DNA of 64,000 nt from Sanguibacter inulinus (GTDB taxonomy: Bacteria > Actinomycetota > Actinomycetes > Actinomycetales > Cellulomonadaceae): NCBI RefSeq assembly GCF_013415325.1, contig NZ_JACBYE010000023.1, forward strand, positions 1 to 64,000. The letters run 5' to 3'. The translations under genes and the position numbers were made by a program. The notes below the pieces were generated by a model that was not told the DNA's origin, ran no database searches, and saw nothing but the letters and a program-made list of their open reading frames with translations. Positions 18,259 to 26,690 of this stretch are shown in pieces. Each line of letters starts with the position of its first letter. Within the stretch, counting starts at the first letter, position 1.

Positions 18259-18638
18259 CTACTTGATGATCTGGACGTCGACCGGGTACGAGGTGGCTCG
18301 GCGCTGGTTGACGGCCTGGAAGTTGGTGTAGCCGAGGTAGATCGACAGGACCCAGAGGGCCAGCCAGGTGAGGTAGCCGATCAGCACGATCATCAAGACG
18401 TAGGAGACGACGTACCCGACGGTGACGACCAGCTGGAAGTTGAGCGCGCGCTTCGACTCGGCGGAGACGTAGCCGCTCCGGTCCTTGAAGACGAGCCAGA
18501 TGATCAGCGGGGCCAAGAACCCCAGGACACCACCGAGCAGGTGGCTCAGCCCGGCCCACTGCTGAGCCTCGGCGTCGGTCAGCGGGACCGGGGTGGTCCT
18601 GCGGGCGGAGGGGGAGTCTGCGGGGGGTAGTCGCTCAT
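18259..18638 (-). pseudogene. DUF4870 membrane protein with an apparent 1-nt frameshift
   Basis: The body (from VPLTDAEAQQWAGLSHLLGG to the stop at 18259) is a typical DUF4870 protein with three hydrophobic helices. Its frame has no plausible start. The ATG at 18638, 7 nt after a strong GGAGAGAGG, opens the proline-rich N-terminus expected for the family (MSDYPPQTPPPPAGPP) but in another frame that stops after 19 codons. Restoring one base in the run of four G at 18590-18593 (CCCC on the coding strand) joins the two parts as PPPVPLTDAEAQ. This is either a real frameshift mutation, a programmed slip or a homopolymer sequencing error. A GTG near 18741 would give an uninterrupted but atypical product. 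Confidence 0.75.
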
Positions 18639-18750
18639 CGTCGTACCTCTCTCCGGGCGCCGGTGGCGCATGGTCGCGGCTGACGCTGCCCGCTCTCGGA
18701 TCGTAGCGCCGTAGTTCCCACCGCGACCAGAGGTGGTTCACGCACGGGCC

Positions 18751-18940
18751 ACGAGGTCGCACAGACGACGACGAGGTCGTACAGACACGCCATCCCAGCC
18801 CCGGATAGAGCTGGGTTTGGCGTGTCTGTACGACCTCGTCGGTGTTCGTGCGACCTGGTCGACAGTGGTGCGACCTGGTCGACATCCGTGCGACCTCGGG
18901 GAGCTTCGTGCGACCTCGCGCACGATGGTGCGACCTCGCG
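18751..18940. repeat. Phased hairpin array, copy B
   Basis: Second copy of the element at 3701. The 21-bp arms at 18772-18792 and 18818-18838 are perfectly complementary, with a 25-nt spacer whose CCCAGC and GCTGGG also pair. GCGACCT-type boxes start at 18830, 18850, 18870, 18890, 18910 and 18930, an exact 20-bp period, and the bases between boxes differ from unit to unit. One inverted box (AGGTCG) lies at 18754, 20 bp left of the equivalent point in the left arm (18774). It occupies most of the 380-bp gene-free stretch 18639-19018 between the GH42 stop and the DUF4870 start; I see no gene there. Confidence 0.88.
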
Positions 18941-19018
18941 GGCCGAGGGGGGTCGGCCCGCGAGGTCAGCTGTGTGGTGGCACCGGTGCGCTCTCGCGCG
19001 ACCGTCCCACCGAGGGTG

Positions 19019-21082
19019 TCAGCCCTGCTGCGCCGTGCGGCGCAGGACGACGACGCCGCCGGCGTCGATCTTCACCGAGCCCTCGTGCACGTCGCCGGTG
19101 AGCAGGTCGGTCCCCGACGCCTCGACAGTCGTCGCGTCGTCCGTGTGGTTGATCGCGAAGAGGAACTCGACGTCGTCAGCCCCACGGCGCACGACGAGCT
19201 CGACACCCGCGTCGGCCTGGGCGATCGCGGTGACGCCGGCCTCGGCGAGCAGCACGTCGACGAGCTCGCCGCGGGCCGCGTCGGACAGGTCTGTCGTGAC
19301 GTACCAGGCGGCGCCGGTGCCACGAGCAGCGCGCGAGATCGCGGGCCACCCGACGCTCGGGCCGTCGACGTACGTCGCACGGGCCTCGGCGTCGACGAGC
19401 GCGACGGGCTCGGACCAGCCGGACGCCTCGGCGGACGGCCCGCCGACGACGTAACCGTCGAGGTGGATCGTGTCGCCGGGGAGCACAGGCGCGAACTCTT
19501 CGACGCGGACGCCGAGCAGGTCGCGGAACGCGCCCGGGTACCCACCGAGGTGGATGTGGTCGTCCTGGTCCGCGATCCCGGAGAAGTACGTGACCACGAC
19601 GGTCCCGCCAGCCTCGGCGAAGGCCGTCAGGCGGGAGACGAGGGAGTCGTCGGCGAGGTACAGGTGCGGGACGACCACGAGCCTGTAGCCCGAGAGGTCG
19701 GCGTGCGCGGGCACGACGGCCGTGCCGACCTGCTTCTCCCACAGCGAGCGGTACCAGGACAGCACGCGGCGGCGGTACTGGAACTCGTTGTTGGGGTGCG
19801 AGTCGATCTCGGTGGCCCACCAGGACTCGTAGTCGAACAGCACGGCGGTCTGCGCCTGGACCGTCGACCCGGCGATCTCGCCGAGGGAGACGAGGTCCGC
19901 GCCGAGGGAGACGACGCCGCGCCACAGGGCGGAGTCGGTCCCGGCGTGGGGGACCATCGCGGAGTGGAACTTCTCGGCCCCGGCCTGGGACTGGCGCCAC
20001 TGGAAGAAGCACACGGCGTCCGCACCGTGGGCGACGTGCGCGAGGGAGTTGCGGCGCATCTGGCCCGGGCGCTTCTGAAGGTTGACGTGCTGCCAGTTGA
20101 CCGCCGACGTCGAGTGCTCCATGAGCATCCACGGCTCGCCGCCGGCGATGCCGTGCGTGAGGTCTGCGGAGAAGGACAGCTCGATGTGCGAGACGGGGTC
20201 GGCCGAGGTGATGTAGTGGTCGTTCGACACGAGGTCGACGTCGCCGGCCCACGACGTGTAGTCCATCGCCTTGGTGTCGCCCATGACCATGAAGTTGGTG
20301 GTGACGGGGACGTCCGGCGTGATGCGGGTGAGCACCTCGCGCTCGGCGCGCAGCTGCTCGCGCAGCTGGTAGGAGGAGAAGCGTGCGAAGTCGAGCTGCT
20401 GCGTCGGGTTGACGAAGGCCGTCGAGCGGCGCGGCGGGAGGATCTGGTCCCAGGCCGTGTAGCGCTGCGCCCAGAAGTCGGTGCCCCACGCGCGGTTGAG
20501 CTCGTCGAGCGTGGTGTAGCGCACCTCGAGCCAGCCGCGGAAGGCGACGGCTGCGACGTCGGAGTAGTCCAGGACGTTGTGGCAGCCGAGCTCGTTCGAC
20601 ACGTGCCACATGGCCAGGGCCGGGTGCTTGCCGTAGCGCTCGGCCATCTTCTCGACGAGGGCCAGCGAGTACTCGCGGTACACCGGCGAGCTCGGGCTCC
20701 AGGACTGCCGCGACCCGTGGTAGAGCGTGTGGCCGTCGACGTCGACGGGCAAGATCTCCGGGTGCAGCGTGGTCAGCCACGCGGGCGTCGAGGCTGTCGC
20801 CGTCGCGAGGTCCACGGCGATCCCGTGGCTGTGCATGATGTCCAGGACGTCGTCGAGCCACTCGAAGTCCCACTGGTCGGGGGCCGGCTGGAGCCGCGCC
20901 CACGAGAAGATCGCGACGGAGACGAGGTTGACCCCGGCCTCCTGCATGAGGCGGGCGTCTTCGAGCCAGACCTCGCGGGGCCACTGCTCAGGGTTGTAGT
21001 CGCCGCCGTAGGCGAGAGGTCCGCGCGCTGTGGGAGCAGCGTCGGCGAGGGGCTCGGGCCAGCGGATCCAACGGGAAGCCAT
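19019..21082 (-). CDS. GH42 beta-galactosidase
   Basis: 687-aa intracellular glycoside hydrolase family 42 enzyme. The start of the barrel, YGGDYNPEQW at residues 25-34, is a GH42 hallmark. The acid/base is E164 in WHVSNELGCH and the nucleophile is E322 in LMEHSTSAVNW, both intact. Trimerisation and C-terminal beta domains follow, for a normal total length. No signal peptide is present, so it acts on sugars already imported. It follows a sugar importer on the same strand, separated by a hairpin at 21181-21222, and is the natural downstream enzyme for beta-galactosides or galacto-oligosaccharides taken up by that importer. A paralogue is encoded at 36582-38687. Confidence 0.95.
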   Translation of the reverse strand: MASRWIRWPEPLADAAPTARGPLAYGGDYNPEQWPREVWLEDARLMQEAGVNLVSVAIFSWARLQPAPDQWDFEWLDDVLDIMHSHGIAVDLATATASTPAWLTTLHPEILPVDVDGHTLYHGSRQSWSPSSPVYREYSLALVEKMAERYGKHPALAMWHVSNELGCHNVLDYSDVAAVAFRGWLEVRYTTLDELNRAWGTDFWAQRYTAWDQILPPRRSTAFVNPTQQLDFARFSSYQLREQLRAEREVLTRITPDVPVTTNFMVMGDTKAMDYTSWAGDVDLVSNDHYITSADPVSHIELSFSADLTHGIAGGEPWMLMEHSTSAVNWQHVNLQKRPGQMRRNSLAHVAHGADAVCFFQWRQSQAGAEKFHSAMVPHAGTDSALWRGVVSLGADLVSLGEIAGSTVQAQTAVLFDYESWWATEIDSHPNNEFQYRRRVLSWYRSLWEKQVGTAVVPAHADLSGYRLVVVPHLYLADDSLVSRLTAFAEAGGTVVVTYFSGIADQDDHIHLGGYPGAFRDLLGVRVEEFAPVLPGDTIHLDGYVVGGPSAEASGWSEPVALVDAEARATYVDGPSVGWPAISRAARGTGAAWYVTTDLSDAARGELVDVLLAEAGVTAIAQADAGVELVVRRGADDVEFLFAINHTDDATTVEASGTDLLTGDVHEGSVKIDAGGVVVLRRTAQQG

Positions 21083-21180
21083 GTGATCAGTCCTGTGCGT
21101 GAGAAGGGTGGTGCGACGACGCGAGGCGCCAGTCGGTCGAGCTGTGGTGCGGGGACCGGGTCTGGGGGACCCGGGAGACG

Positions 21181-21222
21181 ACGACGGTCGGGGCTCGGCG
21201 CAGGCCGTGCCCCGACCGTCGT
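21181..21222 (-). terminator. Hairpin between sugar-binding protein and GH42 genes
   Basis: ACGACGGTCGGGGC at 21181-21194 pairs perfectly with GCCCCGACCGTCGT at 21209-21222. It begins 12 bp after the stop of the sugar-binding protein gene, so it may terminate or partly attenuate transcription into the GH42 gene. Confidence 0.75.
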
Positions 21223-21233
21223 CTCGGTGGTGC

Positions 21234-22595
21234 TTACTTCAGCGTGAAGCCCTGGCTCGAGCCGTACGACGTGGCCGACTCCTGCCAGGTCGCCAGACCC
21301 GGTGCGAGGTCGGTCTTGGCGCCGAGAGCCTGACCTGCGGTGTCACCGAAGATCGAGTTCGCGTAGACCTGGAAGGGCAGGTACTGCCATCCGGAGGAGA
21401 CAGCCTTGGACGACTCGACGAAGACCTCGTTGATCTTCTGGTTGCCGAAGAACGGGTCCTCGAAGCCGAGGAAGGTCTCGTCAGCCATGATCTCGGTCGT
21501 GGCGGGGAACAGACCGGCGTCGACCTGAGACTGCACGGCCTCGATGTCGGTCGTGAGCCAGCGGGAGAACGCGAGGGCCGCAGCCTGGTTGTCGCCCTGC
21601 TTGAGGACGGAGACACCCGAGCCACCGTTCTCGGCGTTCATCGGGGTGCCGGCCTCGTAGGTCGGCATCGGGGCCGCGCGCCACATGCCGGAGGTGTCCG
21701 GCATGTTGGTGCGGATCGAGCCCGGAGCCCAGGCGCCGGTCAGCCACATCGCGTACTTGCCGTCGGAGAAGGAGCGCCAGAAGGCGTCGTTCCAGCCCGG
21801 GGCCACGTCGATGAGGTCTTCCTGGATGAGGGTGTCGAAGGTCTCGGTGAACTTCGTGGTGCCCTCGTCGGTGAAGTCGATGCCGACAGTGGTGCCGTCG
21901 ACGCTGAAGGGGCGTCCGCCGGCCTGCCAGATGAGCGAGTCGACACCACCGGCGTCACCCGGGTCGATCGAGGTGATGTAGTTGTCGGGGTTGTCGGCCT
22001 TGATGGCGCGGGCCACCTCGGTGAACTCGTCCCACGTCTCGGGGACCTCGAGGCCGAGCTTCTCGAGGATGTCGGCGCGGTAGAACATCACCTGGGGGCC
22101 GGTGTCCTGCGGGAAGCCGTACTGGTCGCCGCTCACGGAGACCTGGTCCCAGGCGGAGCCAGCGAACTTGGGCTCGAGGTCGGACAGGCCGACGTCGCTC
22201 AGGCTGACCACCGAGTCGCTCAGGGCGAACTGGGGGAGGGCGAAGTACTCGATCTGCGCGACGTCGGGAGCACCGGTGCCGGCCTTCACAGCGTTCTGCA
22301 GCTTGGTGTACTGGTCGGCCGACTGGCCGGCGTTGGTCAGCGTCACCTGGATGTTCGGGTGCTTCTCGTTCCAGAGGTCGACCGTCGGCTGCAGGTTCGG
22401 GACCCAGGACCAGAACTCGAGGGTGACCTCTTCGTCGGACTCGAGCGCTGCGTCGACGTCGGCTGCGGTGATGTCGGTCGAGCCGGCACCTTCGCCGGAG
22501 TCGTCGCCGCCGCCGCAGGCCGCGAGGCCGAAGGTCAGCGCGAGCGCTGCCGTGACCCCGATCGTCCGCGTGAGGCGGGTCGTGTGGTTCTTCAT
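21234..22595 (-). CDS. Sugar ABC transporter substrate-binding lipoprotein
   Basis: 453-aa family 1 extracellular solute-binding protein (MalE/MsmE-like). The signal peptide ends in lipobox GLAAC with Cys at residue 27, so it is tethered outside the membrane. The mature part begins with the usual VTLEFWSWVP and carries the ligand-site-rich GYNDAFWRSF-like segment and WLTGAWAPG. It is the third gene on the minus strand after two permeases, which is the reverse of the commonest order. No ATPase is encoded nearby, so the importer probably uses a shared MsiK-type ATPase encoded elsewhere. Likely substrate is a galactoside, judged from the adjacent GH42. Confidence 0.93.
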   Translation of the reverse strand: MKNHTTRLTRTIGVTAALALTFGLAACGGGDDSGEGAGSTDITAADVDAALESDEEVTLEFWSWVPNLQPTVDLWNEKHPNIQVTLTNAGQSADQYTKLQNAVKAGTGAPDVAQIEYFALPQFALSDSVVSLSDVGLSDLEPKFAGSAWDQVSVSGDQYGFPQDTGPQVMFYRADILEKLGLEVPETWDEFTEVARAIKADNPDNYITSIDPGDAGGVDSLIWQAGGRPFSVDGTTVGIDFTDEGTTKFTETFDTLIQEDLIDVAPGWNDAFWRSFSDGKYAMWLTGAWAPGSIRTNMPDTSGMWRAAPMPTYEAGTPMNAENGGSGVSVLKQGDNQAAALAFSRWLTTDIEAVQSQVDAGLFPATTEIMADETFLGFEDPFFGNQKINEVFVESSKAVSSGWQYLPFQVYANSIFGDTAGQALGAKTDLAPGLATWQESATSYGSSQGFTLK

Positions 22596-22673
22596 GATCT
22601 CTCCTTGGGTACTTCGTCGTATGCGCCAGGGCGCAGGAGGGGGAAAGCCGGTGGTGGTAGAGCGGGCCTCGCG

Positions 22674-23642
22674 CTACTGCTTCACGGCGCCGGCCGCGAG
22701 GCCGGACTGCCAGAAGCGCTGCAGCGAGAGGAAGACGATGACCAGCGGGATGATCGCGACGAGCGAGCCGACGAGCACGAGGTTGTACACGGGCTCGGTC
22801 GAGCCGGAGGACCCGGACTGCGAGTTCCACTGGTTGAGGCCGACGGTCAGCGGGTAGAGCTTGGGGTCCGTCAGCATGATGAGCGGCAGGAAGTAGTTGT
22901 TCCAGGTGGCCACGACCGCGAACAGCAGGACCGTCACGAAGCCGGGGGCCAGCAGGCGCAGCGACACCGTGAGGAAGGTGCGGAGCTCACCGGCGCCGTC
23001 GAGGCGGGCTGCCTCGAGCAGGGAGTCGGGGACCGAGTCCTGGGAGTACACGTACATGAGGTACAGACCGAAGGGGCTGGCGAGCGCCGGGATGAGCACG
23101 GCCCACACGGTGTTCGTCAGACCGAGCTGGCTGAACATGAGGAACGTCGGGACCGCGAGGGCGGTCATCGGCACGGTCATGGCCCCGATGACGATCGCGA
23201 AGGCGGCGCGGCGACCCGGGAAGTTGTACTTGGCCAGGCCGTAGCCGCCGAAGGTCGCGAGGATCGTCGCACCGATGCCGCCGACCCCGGCGTAGAGCAC
23301 GGTGTTGGCGAGCCAGCGCGGGTAGACCGAGTTCTGGTAGGAGAACAGCTGCTTGATGTTGTCCCAGAGGGCGAAGTCGTCCGCGAACCAGAGCCCGAAG
23401 GAGGTGAACAGACCACCGTTGGTCTTGGTCGAGTTGATGACCAGCCACACGAGCGGGAGCAGGACGTAGAGGAACATCACGACCATGATCACCGTGAGGG
23501 TGATCGAGGACTTCTGGCGCGGAGACGTCGGACGGCGGCGGCCACGACCAGCGCGGCTCTTCTTGGCAGCCGAGGCGACGGTCGTGCTGTCGGTCGCGTC
23601 GACGACTCCGGAGACGGGGGCGGGGGTGCTGGCGGTGGTCAT
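22674..23642 (-). CDS. Sugar ABC transporter permease (MalG type)
   Basis: 322-aa permease with six helices after a 45-residue cytoplasmic tail. The EAA coupling loop reads EAARLDGAGELRTFLTVSLRLLAP, with the canonical G. The ATG at 23642 overlaps the stop of the MalF-type gene in ATGA, so the start is secure even though the frame stays open far upstream. Partner of the preceding permease in the importer. Confidence 0.94.
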   Translation of the reverse strand: MTTASTPAPVSGVVDATDSTTVASAAKKSRAGRGRRRPTSPRQKSSITLTVIMVVMFLYVLLPLVWLVINSTKTNGGLFTSFGLWFADDFALWDNIKQLFSYQNSVYPRWLANTVLYAGVGGIGATILATFGGYGLAKYNFPGRRAAFAIVIGAMTVPMTALAVPTFLMFSQLGLTNTVWAVLIPALASPFGLYLMYVYSQDSVPDSLLEAARLDGAGELRTFLTVSLRLLAPGFVTVLLFAVVATWNNYFLPLIMLTDPKLYPLTVGLNQWNSQSGSSGSTEPVYNLVLVGSLVAIIPLVIVFLSLQRFWQSGLAAGAVKQ

Positions 23643-24595
23643 TTCTTCCCTCCGGTCTCGAGGCGGTTGCTCACGCGCTGTGCGAGGTAGGCGACCACGA
23701 CGGTGATGAGACCGACGATGATGGCGACGGCGGCCGAGTAGTTGTACTGCTGGCCGTTGAACGCGAGGTTGTAGGCGTACATGTTCGGCGTGTAGTAGGT
23801 CGTGATCTCGGTCGGCGCGAGCGCCTGCAGCACGTTCGGCTCGTTGAAGAGCTGGAAGCTGCCGATGATCGAGAAGATGACGGTGAGGAGCAGCGCCGGG
23901 CGCAGTGCCGGGAGCTTGATCGAGAAGGCTGTGCGCATCGCGCCGGCCCCGTCGATCTCGGCTGCCTCGTAGAGCTCGGTCGGGATGACCCGCAGCGCCG
24001 AGAAGAGGATCAGCATGTTGTAGCCCACGAAGGACCAGGTGACGATGTTCCCGATCGAGACGAGCACCCACGAGCCGGCGAGCAGCGCTGGCGGCTCAGC
24101 CCCGAAGAACTCGAAGACCTGGCCGATGAGGCCGAAGTCCTTGCCGTAGATGTAGCCCCACATGAGGGCCGCGACGACCGAGGGCACCGCGTAGGGCAGG
24201 AACAGCGCGATGCGGAAGCCGCCCTTGGCGCGCAGGCGGCCGGAGTCGATGGCCAGCGCCGCGAAGAGCGCGAGGCCGATCATGATCGGCACCTGGACCG
24301 CGAGGAACAGCAGCACGCGGCCGAGGCCCGTGCGCAGCAGCGGGTCGGCGATGGCCTGCGTGTAGTTGCTCAGCCCCGTGAAGAAGGAGCCGCCGATGAG
24401 CCTGTCCTGGAAGAACGACAGGTACATCGCGTAGACCAGCGGCGCGACGATCGCGAAGAAGAAGACGGCGAGGAACGGTGCGACAAAAGCCGCGCCGGCC
24501 CAGTCCTGCCGCTTGTACCTGGTGCGACGTCGAGGTCGGGGGGTCGGTGCCGGGTCTGCGTGACCGGGGACCGCGTGCTGCGTAGCGGACGTCAT
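23639..24595 (-). CDS. Sugar ABC transporter permease (MalF type)
   Basis: 318-aa permease with six helices and the EAA loop EAAEIDGAGAMRTAFSIKLPALRP. The ATG at 24595 follows GAGAGACG; the frame is open for 30 more codons upstream but without a supporting ribosome binding site. First gene of the importer, transcribed away from the LacI gene at 24901. The 305-bp divergent region between them holds two matching LacI-type operators. Confidence 0.94.
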   Translation of the reverse strand: MTSATQHAVPGHADPAPTPRPRRRTRYKRQDWAGAAFVAPFLAVFFFAIVAPLVYAMYLSFFQDRLIGGSFFTGLSNYTQAIADPLLRTGLGRVLLFLAVQVPIMIGLALFAALAIDSGRLRAKGGFRIALFLPYAVPSVVAALMWGYIYGKDFGLIGQVFEFFGAEPPALLAGSWVLVSIGNIVTWSFVGYNMLILFSALRVIPTELYEAAEIDGAGAMRTAFSIKLPALRPALLLTVIFSIIGSFQLFNEPNVLQALAPTEITTYYTPNMYAYNLAFNGQQYNYSAAVAIIVGLITVVVAYLAQRVSNRLETGGKK

Positions 24596-24670
24596 CGTCT
24601 CTCGTCTTTCGGTTGCTCGTGCGGCGGCGGTGCTGCGGACCCCCCGAGGAGGGCTTCGGCACCCTCGCCG

Positions 24671-24684
24671 TGTTAGCGCAAACA
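24671..24684. promoter_or_regulatory. LacI operator of the sugar importer, site 1
   Basis: TGTTAGCGCAAACA, a 14-bp palindrome with one mismatched pair, 76 bp upstream of the importer start in the divergent region. Confidence 0.75.
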
Positions 24685-24813
24685 TTTTCTGGTCCGCACA
24701 GCATCACAGGCCGAACGACGTTTGGTCAACCGAGAAAGTGTTGCGAACGGGTAACGGCGAGATTCCAACGATCGCCGTGGACCGGAACGTCGGATTCGCC
24801 GGGGACTTCGCTA

Positions 24814-24827
24814 TGGTTGCGCTAACA
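24814..24827. promoter_or_regulatory. LacI operator of the sugar importer, site 2
   Basis: TGGTTGCGCTAACA, the reverse complement of site 1 with one change, 74 bp before the LacI start. The pair, 143 bp apart, would allow autoregulation and control of the importer. Confidence 0.75.
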
Positions 24828-24900
24828 GCCGACGAGGGCCTACTCTCCGAACTGTCCTCGGTTCACCACTCGTGGACCGTGCACGCAGAAGGGGAAGACG

Positions 24901-26010
24901 ATGGCGTCCGAGGATCGAGCGACGGCTCTGGCCGCAGTGCGAGACCACGACCGGGACAGGGCTGACGAGACCGACAGCCGCCCGGCGGGTCGGCGCCGCG
25001 CACCCTCCATGGCCGACGTCGCCAAGATCGCCGGCGTCTCGGCGCAGACCGTCTCGCGCGTGGCCAACGGCCGCGCCAACGTCGACCGCGCGACCCGCGA
25101 CAAGGTCCTCGACGCGATGCAGGTCGTCGGCTACCAGCCCAACGGTGCTGCTCGCGCGCTCGCCACGGGCCGCTTCGGCGCCTTCGGCGTCATCTCCTTC
25201 TCGATCTCGAGGATCGGCGACGCCCGCACGATCGAGGCCATCGCCAACGCGAGCCGCTCCGCGGGCTACTCGATCAACCTCATGGTCGTCGAGCGCCCGA
25301 CCCTCGGCGGGGTCAGCGCGGCCATCGCGAACCTCGCCGGGCAGAACGTCGACGGGGTCGTCATCATCCAGGCGGAGATCCTCGACGTCCCGTCGCTGGT
25401 CATCGGCCCGACGCTGCCCGTCGTCATCACCGACACCTACCCCTCGCCGCACCCGGACTACCCGATCGTCGACACCGACCAGGAGGGCGGCGTGCGCCGC
25501 GCCGTCGAGCACCTGCTCGCGATGGGTCACGAGACGGTGTGGCACGTCTCCGGTCCGACCACGTCGAGCGCCGCGCAGGAGCGCACCGAGGCCTGGGGCC
25601 AGGTGCTGCAGCGTGCAGGCGCGCCTGTGCCGCCGGTCCACCAGGGCGACTGGACGGCCGGCTCGGGCTACAGGATCGGCGCGCTGCTCGCCGAGGTCCC
25701 GCGCGAGGAGCTCACGGCAGTGTTCTGCGCCAACGACCAGATGGCCATCGGCCTGATGCGCGCCTTCCACGAGCGCGGGGTGCGGATCCCGCAGGACGTG
25801 TCGGTCGTCGGCTTCGACGACATCGACGAGGCCGAGTACGTGTGGCCCCCGCTCACCACGGTGCGTCAGCGCTTCGACGAGGTCGGCGAGCTGTGCGTGC
25901 AGACGATGCTCGAGCAGATCGAGCAGCAGGGACGCGGCGCGAAGACGCTCCGTCTGGTCCCGGTCGAGCTCATCGTCCGCGACAGCTCCGGGCCCGCGCC
26001 GCGCCGGTAG
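24901..26010 (+). CDS. LacI-family transcriptional regulator of the sugar importer
   Basis: 369-aa LacI/GalR repressor. The DNA-binding domain begins at residue 36 (MADVAKIAGVSAQTVSRVANG, with the helix-turn-helix within it), after a 35-residue charged tail unusual for the family. The sugar-binding core ends with SVVGFDDIDEAEYVWPPLTTV. AAGGGGAAG precedes the ATG at 24901. It is divergent from the sugar importer and the two TGTTAGCGCAAACA-type operators lie between them, so it most likely represses the importer until a galactoside-derived inducer appears. Confidence 0.94.
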   Translation: MASEDRATALAAVRDHDRDRADETDSRPAGRRRAPSMADVAKIAGVSAQTVSRVANGRANVDRATRDKVLDAMQVVGYQPNGAARALATGRFGAFGVISFSISRIGDARTIEAIANASRSAGYSINLMVVERPTLGGVSAAIANLAGQNVDGVVIIQAEILDVPSLVIGPTLPVVITDTYPSPHPDYPIVDTDQEGGVRRAVEHLLAMGHETVWHVSGPTTSSAAQERTEAWGQVLQRAGAPVPPVHQGDWTAGSGYRIGALLAEVPREELTAVFCANDQMAIGLMRAFHERGVRIPQDVSVVGFDDIDEAEYVWPPLTTVRQRFDEVGELCVQTMLEQIEQQGRGAKTLRLVPVELIVRDSSGPAPRR

Positions 26011-26085
26011 GCCCGGCGCGAGGGTCGCGGCTGTGCGCGGGCTCGAGCCGTGCGGGGCGCTGCCCTAGGTGGGTCGGTGCTGCGC

Positions 26086-26622
26086 TCAGCTGGCCGGAGT
26101 CTCCGGCGACGCTGCAGGGCGGCTGTCGGTCTCCGGCGACCCCGTGGTGCGACCGTCGGCGAACCGGGCTCTGGCCCTGTCGTGTCGAGAGGTCACCGGG
26201 ACCGAGGTCGTCGCGGCGGGCAGACCCATGGGCGGGGTCGAGATGTAGATGCTCTCGGCGCGGTCGACGAGGAAGGTCTCGTGCCAGACCCCGACGGCCC
26301 GGGGTGCGGACCGCGCGCGCTGGTTGAAGCGGGCCCAGGCCGGACGGTGGTGCTGCTCGGCTGACGACGCGTAGTCGTAGAGCTTGTCGATCGAGGACCA
26401 GTACTGCACGAGGTACGGGCCGGAGGCGCCCAGCAGCATGTGCGACCCGAGCATCCCCGACTCCGGGTCGGTGCTCAGCTCGCGCAGCATCCTGGGCATG
26501 TCCGCGAACAGCGGCATCCACAGGTCTGGTCGCCACCACTGGTTGATGGTCATGCCGATGTGGAAGACGACGAGCTCGCCCTCGTGGCGGTGGGTGGTTC
26601 GGCCGACGGTGACCCGTGACAT
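26086..26622 (-). CDS. DUF4188 domain-containing protein
   Basis: 178-aa protein whose first 140 residues match the DUF4188 pattern: HIGMTINQWWRPDLWMPLFADMPRML, then a YSSxDKLYDYAS-like segment and a conserved VGVWHETF. The fold resembles dimeric alpha-beta barrel monooxygenases and haem-containing aldoxime dehydratases; no activity is established for DUF4188. The C-terminal 40 residues are Ser/Thr-rich and likely disordered. AGGAG precedes the ATG at 26622. It is divergent from a MerR regulator with a 35-bp dyad between the starts, so it is probably that regulator's target. Confidence 0.8.
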   Translation of the reverse strand: MSRVTVGRTTHRHEGELVVFHIGMTINQWWRPDLWMPLFADMPRMLRELSTDPESGMLGSHMLLGASGPYLVQYWSSIDKLYDYASSAEQHHRPAWARFNQRARSAPRAVGVWHETFLVDRAESIYISTPPMGLPAATTSVPVTSRHDRARARFADGRTTGSPETDSRPAASPETPAS

Positions 26623-26639
26623 ACGCTTCTCCTGACCAG

Positions 26640-26674
26640 ATAGTGACGCTCTCTAGATTGGAGAGTAGCACTAT
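26640..26674. promoter_or_regulatory. MerR-type dyad between DUF4188 and MerR genes
   Basis: ATAGTGACGCTCTC at 26640-26653 and GAGAGTAGCACTAT at 26661-26674 are inverted, matching at 11 of 14 positions around a 7-bp centre. It is 18 bp from one ATG and 17 bp from the other, so one bound regulator could control both genes. Confidence 0.8.
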
Positions 26675-26690
26675 CCAGAAAGGATGGGCC

